Origin: Curtobacterium caseinilyticum
GTDB taxonomy: Bacteria > Actinomycetota > Actinomycetes > Actinomycetales > Microbacteriaceae
Direction: 5' to 3'
DNA length: 64,000 bases
NCBI RefSeq assembly: GCF_030363035.1
Contig: NZ_JAUCMN010000008.1
Span: 1-64,000, forward strand
Below are positions 43,673-51,573 of this stretch, piece by piece (position 1 is the first letter of the stretch; every line of letters starts with the position of its first letter). The notes beneath the pieces are model-generated. The model was not told the DNA's origin. It ran no database searches and was given only the letters and a program-made list of their open reading frames with translations. Made by a program: the position numbers and the translations under genes.

Positions 43673-44388
43673 TTCGAGGCGTCCCGGCGGCGCGTCGCAG
43701 CGACGGCGACGACGAGGCCGACGGCCCCGACGAGGAGACCGCCCAGGCCGAGGAAGCGGCCCACCAGGTCGGGCTGTGCGGTGGCCGTCGTCGTGTCGCT
43801 CGCGGTCGCGGTGGTCGCGTCGTCGTCACCCGTGGATGCGCTGGCCGCGGTCAGGACGATCGACGGTGCCGGGTGCTCCGGCTCGGCCTTCCCGCTCTCC
43901 TGCGCCTGGTCCCAGTCGACCGAGCCCTCCTCGCACGTCTGGGCGACGGGGAATGACACGCGGTCGCCGGGCTTGCCGTCCGGCAGTGCGAACGAGAGCG
44001 CGAAGGTGTCGCGCTCGTCCGCGGGGAGCGGGGTCTTCGCCGTGTACGTCACGCTCGTGACGCGCTCGGCGCCGGCCTCGGTCTCCTCGTCGCTCGCGGC
44101 GCTGCTCGACGGGGCGGTGTACGGCTCGGTGGTCTTCGTGATGGTCCAGTTCGGGTTCACCGTGGGCGTGACCTCGATGACGGACTCGGGCACCTGGAAC
44201 ACGAGCTTCGTGGTGGGGGAGCCGTCGCAGCCGTGCGGCACCGAGAACGTCGCGGTCGTGTACGAGTTCGCCGCGGTCGAGGTCGCGTCGGCCTCGACGT
44301 GTGCGCTCGCCGCCGCCGCGGTGCCGAGGACGATCGCGGCGGTGACGCCGAGGGTGCCGGTGCCGAGGAGGGCGAGGCGCTTGGTCAT
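43669..44388 (-). CDS. YcnI-like copper-binding protein
   Basis: 239 aa. Signal peptide ending [15 protein letters not shown], so the mature protein starts with His, the YcnI (DUF1775) copper-ligand arrangement; [20 protein letters not shown] and the C-terminal anchor [20 protein letters not shown] confirm the family. GGAAGGA lies seven nt upstream of the ATG. With the following CopC-like gene it forms a copper-handling pair. Confidence 0.93.
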   Translation of the reverse strand: MTKRLALLGTGTLGVTAAIVLGTAAAASAHVEADATSTAANSYTTATFSVPHGCDGSPTTKLVFQVPESVIEVTPTVNPNWTITKTTEPYTAPSSSAASDEETEAGAERVTSVTYTAKTPLPADERDTFALSFALPDGKPGDRVSFPVAQTCEEGSVDWDQAQESGKAEPEHPAPSIVLTAASASTGDDDATTATASDTTTATAQPDLVGRFLGLGGLLVGAVGLVVAVAATRRRDASK

Positions 44389-44404
44389 GGGGTCCTTCCG
44401 AACT

Positions 44405-44419
44405 TCTACAACTTGTAGA
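44405..44419 (-). promoter_or_regulatory. operator-like palindrome TCTACAACTTGTAGA
   Basis: A perfect 7+1+7 palindrome about 17 nt upstream of the ycnI start. Half-sites CTACA/TGTAG resemble BlaI/CopY-family operators (TACA...TGTA), fitting copper-responsive control. This assignment is inference. Confidence 0.55.
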
Positions 44420-44585
44420 GCAACGGCTGCAACGGTACCAGGTGCACACGCCCTGGGCGAACGAGCCGGGACAGGCCGGACGGCGTCGCGGTGGGTGTCA
44501 CCGGATGCGGTTAGAGTCGATCACATCGGGCGGGTCACCAGCCTGCATCGGTCAACCGCACCGGTCATCCAAGGAGGGCACCGAC

Positions 44586-45866
44586 ATGGCACGCATCGGG
44601 GAGAGCGCTGACCTGCTCAAGTGCTCCTTCTGCGGCAAGAGCCAGAAGCAGGTCCAGCAGCTCATCGCCGGGCCGGGCGTCTACATCTGTGACGAGTGCG
44701 TCGAGCTCTGCAACGAGATCATCGAGGAGCGCCTGGCCGAGGCCGGCGAGGACACCACCGGCGGTGACTTCGAGCTGCCGAAGCCCCGCGAGATCTTCGA
44801 CTTCCTGCAGGAGTACGTCATCGGGCAGGACCCGGCGAAGCGCGCGCTGGCCGTGGCCGTCTACAACCACTACAAGCGCATCCGGGCGCAGGGGCAGATC
44901 ACCGCTGCCGAGGACCGCGACGACGTCGAGATCGCCAAGTCGAACATCCTGCTCATCGGGCCGACCGGATGCGGCAAGACCTACCTCGCGCAGACGCTCG
45001 CGAAGCGCCTCAACGTGCCGTTCGCGGTCGCCGACGCCACGGCCCTGACCGAGGCGGGCTACGTGGGCGAGGACGTCGAGAACATCCTGCTCAAGCTCAT
45101 CCAGGCCGCGGACTACGACGTCAAGCGTGCCGAGACGGGCATCATCTACATCGACGAGGTCGACAAGATCGCGCGGAAGGCCGAGAACCCCTCGATCACG
45201 CGCGACGTGTCGGGCGAGGGCGTGCAGCAGGCACTGCTCAAGATCCTCGAGGGCACGACCGCCTCGGTGCCGCCGCAGGGCGGTCGTAAGCACCCGCACC
45301 AGGAGTTCATCCAGATCGACACGACGAACGTGCTGTTCATCGTGGCGGGGGCGTTCGCCGGGCTCGAGGACATCGTGTCCTCGCGTGTCGGTAAGCGGGG
45401 GATCGGCTTCGGTGCCCCGCTCCACAGCCCGCTCGACCAGCAGGACCTGTTCGCCGACGTCCTGCCGGAGGACCTGCACAAGTTCGGGCTCATCCCCGAG
45501 TTCATCGGCCGGCTCCCCGTCGTCACGACCGTGTCGCAGCTCGACCAGGACGCCCTGATGCAGATCCTCACCGAGCCGAAGAACGCGCTCGTGAAGCAGT
45601 ACCAGCGGATGTTCGCGATCGACGGGGTCGAACTCGAGTTCGACCGTGGAGCACTCGAGGCGATCGCCGACCTGGCCGTGCTGCGTCAGACCGGTGCCCG
45701 TGGGCTCCGTGCCATCCTCGAAGAGGTCCTCGGCCCGGTCATGTTCGACGTGCCCTCCGACGACGACGTGGCGCGCGTGGTGATCACCCGCGAATCCGTG
45801 CTCGAGAACGCTGCGCCGACGATCGTGCCTCGCGCTCGCGCGAAGCGCGTCGAGAAGTCGGCCTAG
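44586..45866 (+). CDS. clpX: ATP-dependent protease ATP-binding subunit ClpX
   Basis: 426 aa. Unfolds substrates for ClpP1P2. The zinc-binding N-domain is [20 protein letters not shown] with a second pair ICDECVELC. Walker [13 protein letters not shown], Walker [15 protein letters not shown], the GRLPV pore loop and IGF ClpP-docking loop (GKRGIGFGA) are all present. AAGGAGG precedes the ATG. It is encoded about 1.8 kb from clpP2, separated by the copper genes and with its own transcription unit. Confidence 0.97.
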   Translation: MARIGESADLLKCSFCGKSQKQVQQLIAGPGVYICDECVELCNEIIEERLAEAGEDTTGGDFELPKPREIFDFLQEYVIGQDPAKRALAVAVYNHYKRIRAQGQITAAEDRDDVEIAKSNILLIGPTGCGKTYLAQTLAKRLNVPFAVADATALTEAGYVGEDVENILLKLIQAADYDVKRAETGIIYIDEVDKIARKAENPSITRDVSGEGVQQALLKILEGTTASVPPQGGRKHPHQEFIQIDTTNVLFIVAGAFAGLEDIVSSRVGKRGIGFGAPLHSPLDQQDLFADVLPEDLHKFGLIPEFIGRLPVVTTVSQLDQDALMQILTEPKNALVKQYQRMFAIDGVELEFDRGALEAIADLAVLRQTGARGLRAILEEVLGPVMFDVPSDDDVARVVITRESVLENAAPTIVPRARAKRVEKSA

Positions 45867-45876
45867 CGACCACTGC

Positions 45877-45913
45877 ACGACGGCCCGGTCCCCGCGAGGG
45901 GCCGGGCCGTCGT
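45877..45913 (+). terminator. terminator of clpX
   Basis: A 16-bp stem (45877-45892 with 45898-45913, one T-G pair) with a 5-nt loop. Confidence 0.8.
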
Positions 45914-45959
45914 CGTCCTCGGGCGGCGGTGTGCGCGCGGGGCGGTGTCGTCGCCGGGC

Positions 45960-46020
45960 GGAACCAGGTTCCGGACGTGGAACCGCGCTTCCACGTGGTG
46001 CTGTGTCCGGAACCTGGTTC
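45960..46020. repeat. paired palindromes GGAACCAGGTTCC in a larger inverted repeat
   Basis: Outer arms 45961-45975 and 46006-46020, inner arms 45975-45982 and 45989-45996 (asymmetric by nine nt). Each outer arm is itself palindromic (CGGAACCAGGTTCCG; GGAACCTGGTTC). It lies between clpX and the convergent M3 peptidase gene. 46021-46064 is GC-only low complexity. Confidence 0.8.
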
Positions 46021-46064
46021 TGTGTGCGCCGCGCCGCGCCGCGCGCCGCGCGCCGGCCGCGCCG

Positions 46065-48092
46065 CTACTCGAGCCCGCGGCGCCGCAGCAGCGGGCCGAC
46101 CTCGGCGTCGCGCCCGCGGAACGCGCGGTACGCCTCGAGGGGGTCCTGCGCGCCGCCGACGCCGAGCACCATCGACGCGAAGCGCTCCCCGGCCGACCGG
46201 GACAGCCCGCCGTTCTCGCGGAACCACTCCACCGTGTCGGCGTCGAGCACCTCGGACCAGATGTAGCCGTAGTACCCGGCGTCGTACCCGCCCGAGAACG
46301 TGTGCGCGAAGTACGTCGACGAGTACCGAGGCGGAACCGCGCGCACGTCCACACCGGCAGCGGCCAGGGCGTCGCGCTCGAAGGCCTCGACGTCCGTGAC
46401 CGCCGCGGCCTCGGCGGACGACAGCCGGTGCCACGCCTGGTCGAGCAACGCGGCGGCGAGGTACTCCGTGGTCGAGAAGCCCTCGTTGAACCCGGCCGAG
46501 TCGCTCAGCCCGAGCACGAGCTCCGGCGGCAGCGGCTCCCCGGTCTCGTGGTGCTTGGCGTAGTTCGCGAGCACCGACGGCCACGACACCCACATCTCGT
46601 TCACCTGCGACGGGAACTCGACGAAGTCCCGCTCGACGTTGGTGCCCGAGAACCGCGGGTAGGTCGTCCGTGCGATCAGCCCGTGCAGCGCGTGTCCGAA
46701 CTCGTGGAAGAGCGTCTCGACCTCGTCCTGGATGAGGAGCGTGGGGGAGCCCGCCGCGGGCTTCGCCACGTTCAGGTTGTTGACGACGACGGGCAGCGTG
46801 CCGAGCAGGTGCGACTGCTCCACGACGGGGTTCATCCAGGCGCCACCACGCTTGCCGTCCCGCGTGTACAGGTCGAGCAGGTACAGCCCGACCGGTTCGT
46901 CGTCGTCCGAGCGCACCTCGAACACCCGGACCTCGTCGTTGTAGCCGTGCAGGTCGGGACGCTCCGTGAAGGTCAGCCCGTAGAGGGCACCGGCGGCGTG
47001 GAACACGCCGTCGCGCAGGACGCGGTCCGCCTCGAAGTACGGCCGGAGTGCCGAGCTGTCGGCGGCGAACTGCTCGCCCCGCAGGACCTCGGTGGCGTAG
47101 GCCCAATCCCACGCCTCGACGTCGAAGCCGACGGTGCGCGACCGCACGGCCCGCTCGTCGTCGGCGTTCGCCGCGGCCGCCGGCACGAGCGACGAGAGGA
47201 GCCCCTCGACGGCCTCCGGCGTCCGCGCGGTCTCGTCCGCCGTGACGACGGACGCGTGGTCCCGGAACCCGAGCAGCTCGGCCCGCTCGGCACGGAGCCG
47301 CACGATGCGCAGCAGGACCGCGCGGTTGTCGTACGCGTTGCCGCGGCGGCCGCGGGAGAGCGAGGCGCGCATGATCCGCTCGCGGAGCCCGCGGTCGGTC
47401 AGCACCGCGAGCCACGGGTGTCCGGTGTAGAGCGGCAGCGTGACGAGCCATCCGTCGAGCCCACGGTCGCGTGCGGCTCCCGCGGCGGCGGACTTCGCGC
47501 CGTCGTCGAGCCCCGCGAGCTCGTCCTCCGCGGTGACGTGCACGGCGAGGTCGTTCGTGTCCTCGAGCAGGTTGCGCTCGAAGGTCGTGGTGAGGGTCGA
47601 CAGCTCCTGGTTGATCGCGGTCAGGCGCTCCTTGCCGGCGTCGTCGAGACCCGCCCCCGCGAGGGTCATCTCGGTGTGCACACGCTCGACGAGACGGCGG
47701 TCCTCGTCCGTCAGGTCGGTCCGCTCACCCAGCGAGGCGCGCACCGCGTCCACGCGGGCGTACAGGCGTGCGTCGAGCGTGATGGCGTCGCGGTGCGCGG
47801 CGAGCAGCGGGGAGACCTCGGCCTCGAGGTCGTGGAGCTCGGGCGTCGAGTCCGCCGACGACAGCGTGAAGAAGACGTGCGAGACGCGCGCCAGCAGCTG
47901 CCCGGACCGCTCGAGGGCCACGAGCGTGTTCTCGAAGGTCGGTGCCTCGGTCGCGGCGGCGACGGCCTCGACCTCGGCGCGCTGCTCGGCCGTGCCGGCC
48001 TCGAAGGCGGGCCGGAAGTGCTCGAGCCGGACGTCGTCGAACGGCGGGAGGGCGTAGGGGAGGGTGCTCGGTTCGTCGAACGGGGTTGCCAT
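46065..48092 (-). CDS. dcp: M3-family metallopeptidase (peptidyl-dipeptidase Dcp/oligopeptidase A type)
   Basis: 675 aa, full length, no signal peptide. Zinc motif LFHEFGHALHGLIARTTY with the family partner NVERDFVEFPSQVNEMW (Glu ligand) gives a thimet-type oligopeptidase that degrades short cytoplasmic peptides. The large N-terminal helical half and the C-terminal FSGGYDAGYYGYIWSEVLDA are typical. The ATG follows a TATGGT box by six nt, suggesting a leaderless mRNA. It complements pepN in peptide turnover. Confidence 0.94.
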   Translation of the reverse strand: MATPFDEPSTLPYALPPFDDVRLEHFRPAFEAGTAEQRAEVEAVAAATEAPTFENTLVALERSGQLLARVSHVFFTLSSADSTPELHDLEAEVSPLLAAHRDAITLDARLYARVDAVRASLGERTDLTDEDRRLVERVHTEMTLAGAGLDDAGKERLTAINQELSTLTTTFERNLLEDTNDLAVHVTAEDELAGLDDGAKSAAAGAARDRGLDGWLVTLPLYTGHPWLAVLTDRGLRERIMRASLSRGRRGNAYDNRAVLLRIVRLRAERAELLGFRDHASVVTADETARTPEAVEGLLSSLVPAAAANADDERAVRSRTVGFDVEAWDWAYATEVLRGEQFAADSSALRPYFEADRVLRDGVFHAAGALYGLTFTERPDLHGYNDEVRVFEVRSDDDEPVGLYLLDLYTRDGKRGGAWMNPVVEQSHLLGTLPVVVNNLNVAKPAAGSPTLLIQDEVETLFHEFGHALHGLIARTTYPRFSGTNVERDFVEFPSQVNEMWVSWPSVLANYAKHHETGEPLPPELVLGLSDSAGFNEGFSTTEYLAAALLDQAWHRLSSAEAAAVTDVEAFERDALAAAGVDVRAVPPRYSSTYFAHTFSGGYDAGYYGYIWSEVLDADTVEWFRENGGLSRSAGERFASMVLGVGGAQDPLEAYRAFRGRDAEVGPLLRRRGLE

Positions 48093-48098
48093 GTCCCC

Positions 48099-48104
48099 AC
48101 CATA
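48099..48104 (-). promoter_or_regulatory. -10 box TATGGT, leaderless M3 peptidase
   Basis: Minus-strand TATGGT ends six nt before the ATG at 48092. Confidence 0.6.
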
Positions 48105-48159
48105 CGGACCGGTGTCCGGACCGCGGCGGCATCGAGCAGTCGGCGAGGGCGGGGCGTGC

Positions 48160-48687
48160 TCAGCGCCGCATGCCCCAGCCGGCGAGCACGACGATGCTGG
48201 CGAGGACGACGACGTTCTTGATGACGTACTGTCCCTCGAGCGTCCCCACGCCGACGCTGCGCCAGGTCTCGACGGGGAACAGGACCAGCGGGGTGAACGT
48301 GCCAGCCATGTGCCCGAGGAGCACCAGGAGCACCAGCGGCATGCACCGCCCGAGCAGGAGCGCCACCCCGAGGGTGACCTCCAGGACGGCGACCGACAGT
48401 CGGGCGACGTCCCCGGTGACGACGCCCGCGGTGAGTGCGTCGAGGGTCCGCACGACCAGGTCCTCGGCGGGGCTGCCGCCGGGGACCACCTTCGGGATCC
48501 CGAACCAGAGCATGAGGACCGCGATCGCCGCGCGCACCACGGGGACGGCTGCGCGACGGGCGGAGCGTTCGACCGTGGCGAGGCACGCCTGGAGCACGGG
48601 CAGGGCAGCGCGGGGCACCCGGTGCCGTTGCGGTGTCCTCGCGTACGGGTCGGTCGGCAGTGGGAGGGAGGTGGTCGTCGTCGTCAT
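48160..48687 (-). CDS. DoxX-like membrane protein
   Basis: 175 aa with four hydrophobic segments (AAIAVLMLWFGIPKVVPGGS, VLEVTLGVALLLGRCMPLVL, VLLGHMAGTFTPLVLFP, VVVLASIVVLAGWGMRR), matching the DoxX/SURF4-like family of membrane oxidoreductase-associated proteins. About 45 soluble N-terminal residues precede the membrane part, and no ribosome-binding site supports ATG 48687, so the start may lie further in. It is in the same direction as, and downstream of, the TetR gene. Confidence 0.8.
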   Translation of the reverse strand: MTTTTTSLPLPTDPYARTPQRHRVPRAALPVLQACLATVERSARRAAVPVVRAAIAVLMLWFGIPKVVPGGSPAEDLVVRTLDALTAGVVTGDVARLSVAVLEVTLGVALLLGRCMPLVLLVLLGHMAGTFTPLVLFPVETWRSVGVGTLEGQYVIKNVVVLASIVVLAGWGMRR

Positions 48688-48786
48688 GATGGGGCCGGTC
48701 TGGTCGGGGTCGAGGTCGTGCCGGTGGGGTCGGCACGACGACCGTAGGGAACGACGCCGGACCGGGCACGTCCGCGAACGGAGACG

Positions 48787-48836
48787 TGACGGACGGGAGG
48801 CGCCGGGCGGGCCCGCCTCGTGACTCCCGGCCGTCA
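48787..48836. repeat. dispersed palindromic element, copy D
   Basis: Arms 48787-48799 (TGACGGACGGGAG) and 48824-48836 pair with one mismatch; the interior holds a second GC palindrome. It lies between the TetR stop (48848) and the DoxX start. Confidence 0.75.
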
Positions 48837-48847
48837 GGTGGTGGCGA

Positions 48848-49426
48848 TCAGTGCGTCGCCGCGTCCACGAGGACCGCTGCGGCCCGGCGCGCGTGGCGCG
48901 CCGGCGACGCGTCACCGGCGATGGCGGCGGTGGTCTGCGCGCCCTCGGCGAGGAGCGCGAGCTGGGCGGCGAGTTCCTCGGCGGTCTCGACGTCGGCGAC
49001 GACGTCGGCGGCCAGGCGGGCCACGAAGCGCTGGAACGAGTCCTTGTGGTCGCGGGCGATCTCGGCGACCGCGGGGGAGGTGCCCCCGAGCTCGCCGAAC
49101 GCGTTGATGAACCCGCACCCGCGGAACGTGTCGTCCGCGAACCACTGTTCCAGGAAGTCGTACATCGCCAGCAGACGGTCGCGGGGCGCGTCCTGCGCGG
49201 CGACGGCGGCCGTGATCCCGTGCTCCCACGTCGCATGCCGCCCGGCGAGGACCGCGGCGACGAGCTGCTCCTTGCCGGCGAACGCCGCGTACAGCTTCTT
49301 CAGCGAGACGCCGGCACCCGTCCGGATGTCGTCCATGCCGACCGACTGGAACCCGCGGGCGTAGAACAGCGCGTCGGCGACCTCGAGGATGCGGGTCCTG
49401 GTCTGCGGATCCACCGTGCTGGTCAC
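48848..49426 (-). CDS. TetR-family transcriptional regulator
   Basis: 192 aa. N-terminal helix-turn-helix RTRILEVADALFYARGFQSV, then VGMDDIRTGAGVSLKKLYAA; the helical ligand domain carries WEHGITAAVAAQDAPRDRLL. GTG at 49426 is preferred to the longer open frame because AAGGGA lies seven nt upstream. A perfect palindrome lies in the leader, where self-repression would act. It may also control the adjacent DoxX gene. The ligand is unknown. Confidence 0.92.
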   Translation of the reverse strand: MTSTVDPQTRTRILEVADALFYARGFQSVGMDDIRTGAGVSLKKLYAAFAGKEQLVAAVLAGRHATWEHGITAAVAAQDAPRDRLLAMYDFLEQWFADDTFRGCGFINAFGELGGTSPAVAEIARDHKDSFQRFVARLAADVVADVETAEELAAQLALLAEGAQTTAAIAGDASPARHARRAAAVLVDAATH

Positions 49427-49467
49427 GTGCGTCCCTTCGCTGGCGTGCATCGACCGCGTCGCCCTCA

Positions 49468-49491
49468 CGGGAACGCCCGTTCCCGAGTGTA
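49468..49491 (-). promoter_or_regulatory. TetR operator and -10 box
   Basis: Perfect palindrome CGGGAACG-CC-CGTTCCCG (49468-49485) directly downstream of a minus-strand TACACT -10 box (49486-49491). A repressor here would block the TetR gene's transcription; the transcript leader is then about 50 nt. Confidence 0.65.
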
Positions 49492-49538
49492 GGCCCCGTC
49501 CGACCCCACCGATGCTGTGCCATCGAGACTGTCATACC

Positions 49539-49544
49539 TATACT
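49539..49544 (+). promoter_or_regulatory. -10 box TATACT, leaderless kinase gene
   Basis: TATACT ends six nt before the GTG at 49551; this is the best -10 match in the window. Confidence 0.65.
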
Positions 49545-49550
49545 TCGTGT

Positions 49551-50825
49551 GTGACGTTCCAACATGTGCTCGTGCGGCCCGCTCCGCATGGTCCGGCTCG
49601 CTGGCTCGAGCGGATCGTGGACTCCCCGGACGAGCGCACACGGCGGTTGCTCCGGACCGCGGCGCTCCTCCTGCCGACGCTGACCACGGTCTACAGCGTC
49701 TGGTACGACGCACTCGCCGCCCGGCAGGCACCCGACGCGCTGCAGGTGCTGGCGTTCGTCGCGGGCGGGGTGTCGCTCCACCTCGTGCGCCGTGCCCCCG
49801 CCGTGCCGGTGGTCGTCGCTCCGCTCGTCTGGGCCGTCACCGGGTCGTGCTCCTTCGTCATGGTGGTGAGCGTGGTGCTCGCGGCGCGCCGGCCCCGCGG
49901 CTGGCTCCTCGTGCTCGGTGCGTTCACCCTGCTGCACCCGCTCGGCCTGGTGCCGGACCCGTGCTCGTTCCGCGCCGGTCACGTCGCGCTGCCGGAGGAG
50001 ACCTCCCCGCTGCTCGCGGTCGTGCTGCCGGCGCTGGTCGGCGGGGTCGTGGGGGAGACCTCACGGCTGGTCGCCCTGCGCGAGGACCGGCTGCGGCTCG
50101 CCGCCGAGGTCGCGGCCGCCCGTGCCGCCGACGCCGTCGCCCACGAACGCCTCCGGCTCAGTCGGGACATGCACGACCTGGTCGGTCAGAACGTCAGCCG
50201 GATGACCCTGCACGCGAACGCGATCGCCGCGCGCACGGCCGACGACGAGACCCGTGTGCTGGCCACCCGGATCGCGGATGCCGGCGTGGACCTGCTCGAG
50301 GACGTGCACTTCGTCGTCGGTCTGCTCCGCCGAGGAGACCGTGGTGAACCGGACCCCGACGCAGGACCGGGCTCCCTGACGGGTGCGGTCATGCCCGACC
50401 CTGCGCCCGCTCCCGTCACAGCCCGCCCCGTCACAGCCCGCGCCGGGCGCTCGTGGCAGGACCTCATCGAGGCGGCCGAGCACGACGGCACGACCGTCCG
50501 ACGGCACGGCGCTGCGGTCGGACCGATCGCCCGGACCGCCGGTCTCGACGCCGAGCGCACGGCGGTGCTCGACGCGGTGCTCGCCGAGGCGCTCCACAAC
50601 GCCGTGAAGCACGCTCCGGGAGCCGTCGTCGACCTGCGGGGCGAGATCTGGCCCGACCGCGTCAGGATCGTCGTCGAGAACCCGCTGTCGGACGCCGCGT
50701 CGGTCCTGCCGCCGGGCGGCCACGGGCTCGCCGTCGCCGCGGAACGGGCAGCGGCGGTCGGTGGTCGGCTCGACCACTGCGTCATCGACGGCCGGTTCCG
50801 GCTCGACCTGGACGTGCCCCGGTGA
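49551..50825 (+). CDS. sensor histidine kinase, HisKA_3/DesK type
   Basis: 424 aa. Five or so membrane segments in the first 175 residues (LLPTLTTVYSVWYDALA, VVVAPLVWAVTGSCSFVMVV), then the dimerisation helix LRLSRDMHDLVGQNVSRMTL with His208, and an HATPase domain (LDAVLAEALHNAVKHAPG, PPGGHGLAVAAERAAAVGGR). A Pro/Ala-rich linker (about residues 265-300) separates the two, which is unusual. GTG is chosen from the TATACT spacing. The stop overlaps the regulator's GTG (GTGA). Confidence 0.92.
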   Translation: MTFQHVLVRPAPHGPARWLERIVDSPDERTRRLLRTAALLLPTLTTVYSVWYDALAARQAPDALQVLAFVAGGVSLHLVRRAPAVPVVVAPLVWAVTGSCSFVMVVSVVLAARRPRGWLLVLGAFTLLHPLGLVPDPCSFRAGHVALPEETSPLLAVVLPALVGGVVGETSRLVALREDRLRLAAEVAAARAADAVAHERLRLSRDMHDLVGQNVSRMTLHANAIAARTADDETRVLATRIADAGVDLLEDVHFVVGLLRRGDRGEPDPDAGPGSLTGAVMPDPAPAPVTARPVTARAGRSWQDLIEAAEHDGTTVRRHGAAVGPIARTAGLDAERTAVLDAVLAEALHNAVKHAPGAVVDLRGEIWPDRVRIVVENPLSDAASVLPPGGHGLAVAAERAAAVGGRLDHCVIDGRFRLDLDVPR

Positions 50826-51478
50826 TCCGCGTCCTGCTCGTCGACGACGACGCGGAGGTCCGGACCAGCCTGCGGCTCGTGCTCGACGCCGACCCCGAGA
50901 TCGTGGTGGTCGCCGAGTGCGCCGACGGCGAGCGTGCGGTTGCGGTCGCCCGACGCGTGCGGGCCGACGTGGCGGTGGTGGACCTGCGGATGCCGGGCGG
51001 CCCGGACGGGGTCGCGACCACCGAGCGGCTGCGGCTGCTCGACGAGCCGCCACGCGTGCTCGTGCTCACCGCGTTCGAGCACGACGATGCCGTGCTCCGG
51101 GCGCTCAGCGCGGGGGCGAACGGCTTCCTGCTCAAGGGGGGACGGCCGCACGAGCTCCCGACGGCGGTCCGGGACGTCGCGGCGGATCGCTGCGTCCTCG
51201 CGCCGGCGGTGGCGTCGGCGGTCGTGGCACGCGCGGTGTCCGCCGAGGTCGCGACGGCCGTCGTCCCGGAGCCCGAGGACGACCTCGCCGACCTCACGCC
51301 GCGCGAGCGCGAACTCGCGATCGCCGTGGGCGGGGGACTGACCAACGCCCAGATCGCCGCGCGACTCGGCGTCACGCCGACCTCGGCGAAGACCTACGTC
51401 TCGCGGCTCCTCGACAAGCTCGGCCTGCAGAACCGCACGCAGCTCGCGATCGCCGCGCACCGGGCCGGCCTGGTCTGA
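50822..51478 (+). CDS. response regulator, NarL/LuxR family
   Basis: 218 aa. Receiver with VLLVDDDAEVRTSLRLVLDA at the start and phospho-acceptor Asp54 in VAVVDLRMPGGPDGVATTER; the LuxR helix-turn-helix is LTPRERELAIAVGGGLTNAQ followed by IAARLGVTPTSAKTYVSRLL. Co-translated with the kinase. The secreted M60 protein gene follows 95 nt downstream in the same direction, so it is a candidate target. Confidence 0.95.
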   Translation: MIRVLLVDDDAEVRTSLRLVLDADPEIVVVAECADGERAVAVARRVRADVAVVDLRMPGGPDGVATTERLRLLDEPPRVLVLTAFEHDDAVLRALSAGANGFLLKGGRPHELPTAVRDVAADRCVLAPAVASAVVARAVSAEVATAVVPEPEDDLADLTPRERELAIAVGGGLTNAQIAARLGVTPTSAKTYVSRLLDKLGLQNRTQLAIAAHRAGLV

Positions 51479-51573
51479 CGGGACGGGCTGCGGGGTCACC
51501 CTTCGGTGACACCCGTGCCCCTGCGCGCTCGTCGGACGATGGCTCGTCCCCGTTCCGCTCACCAGGAGTCCTG

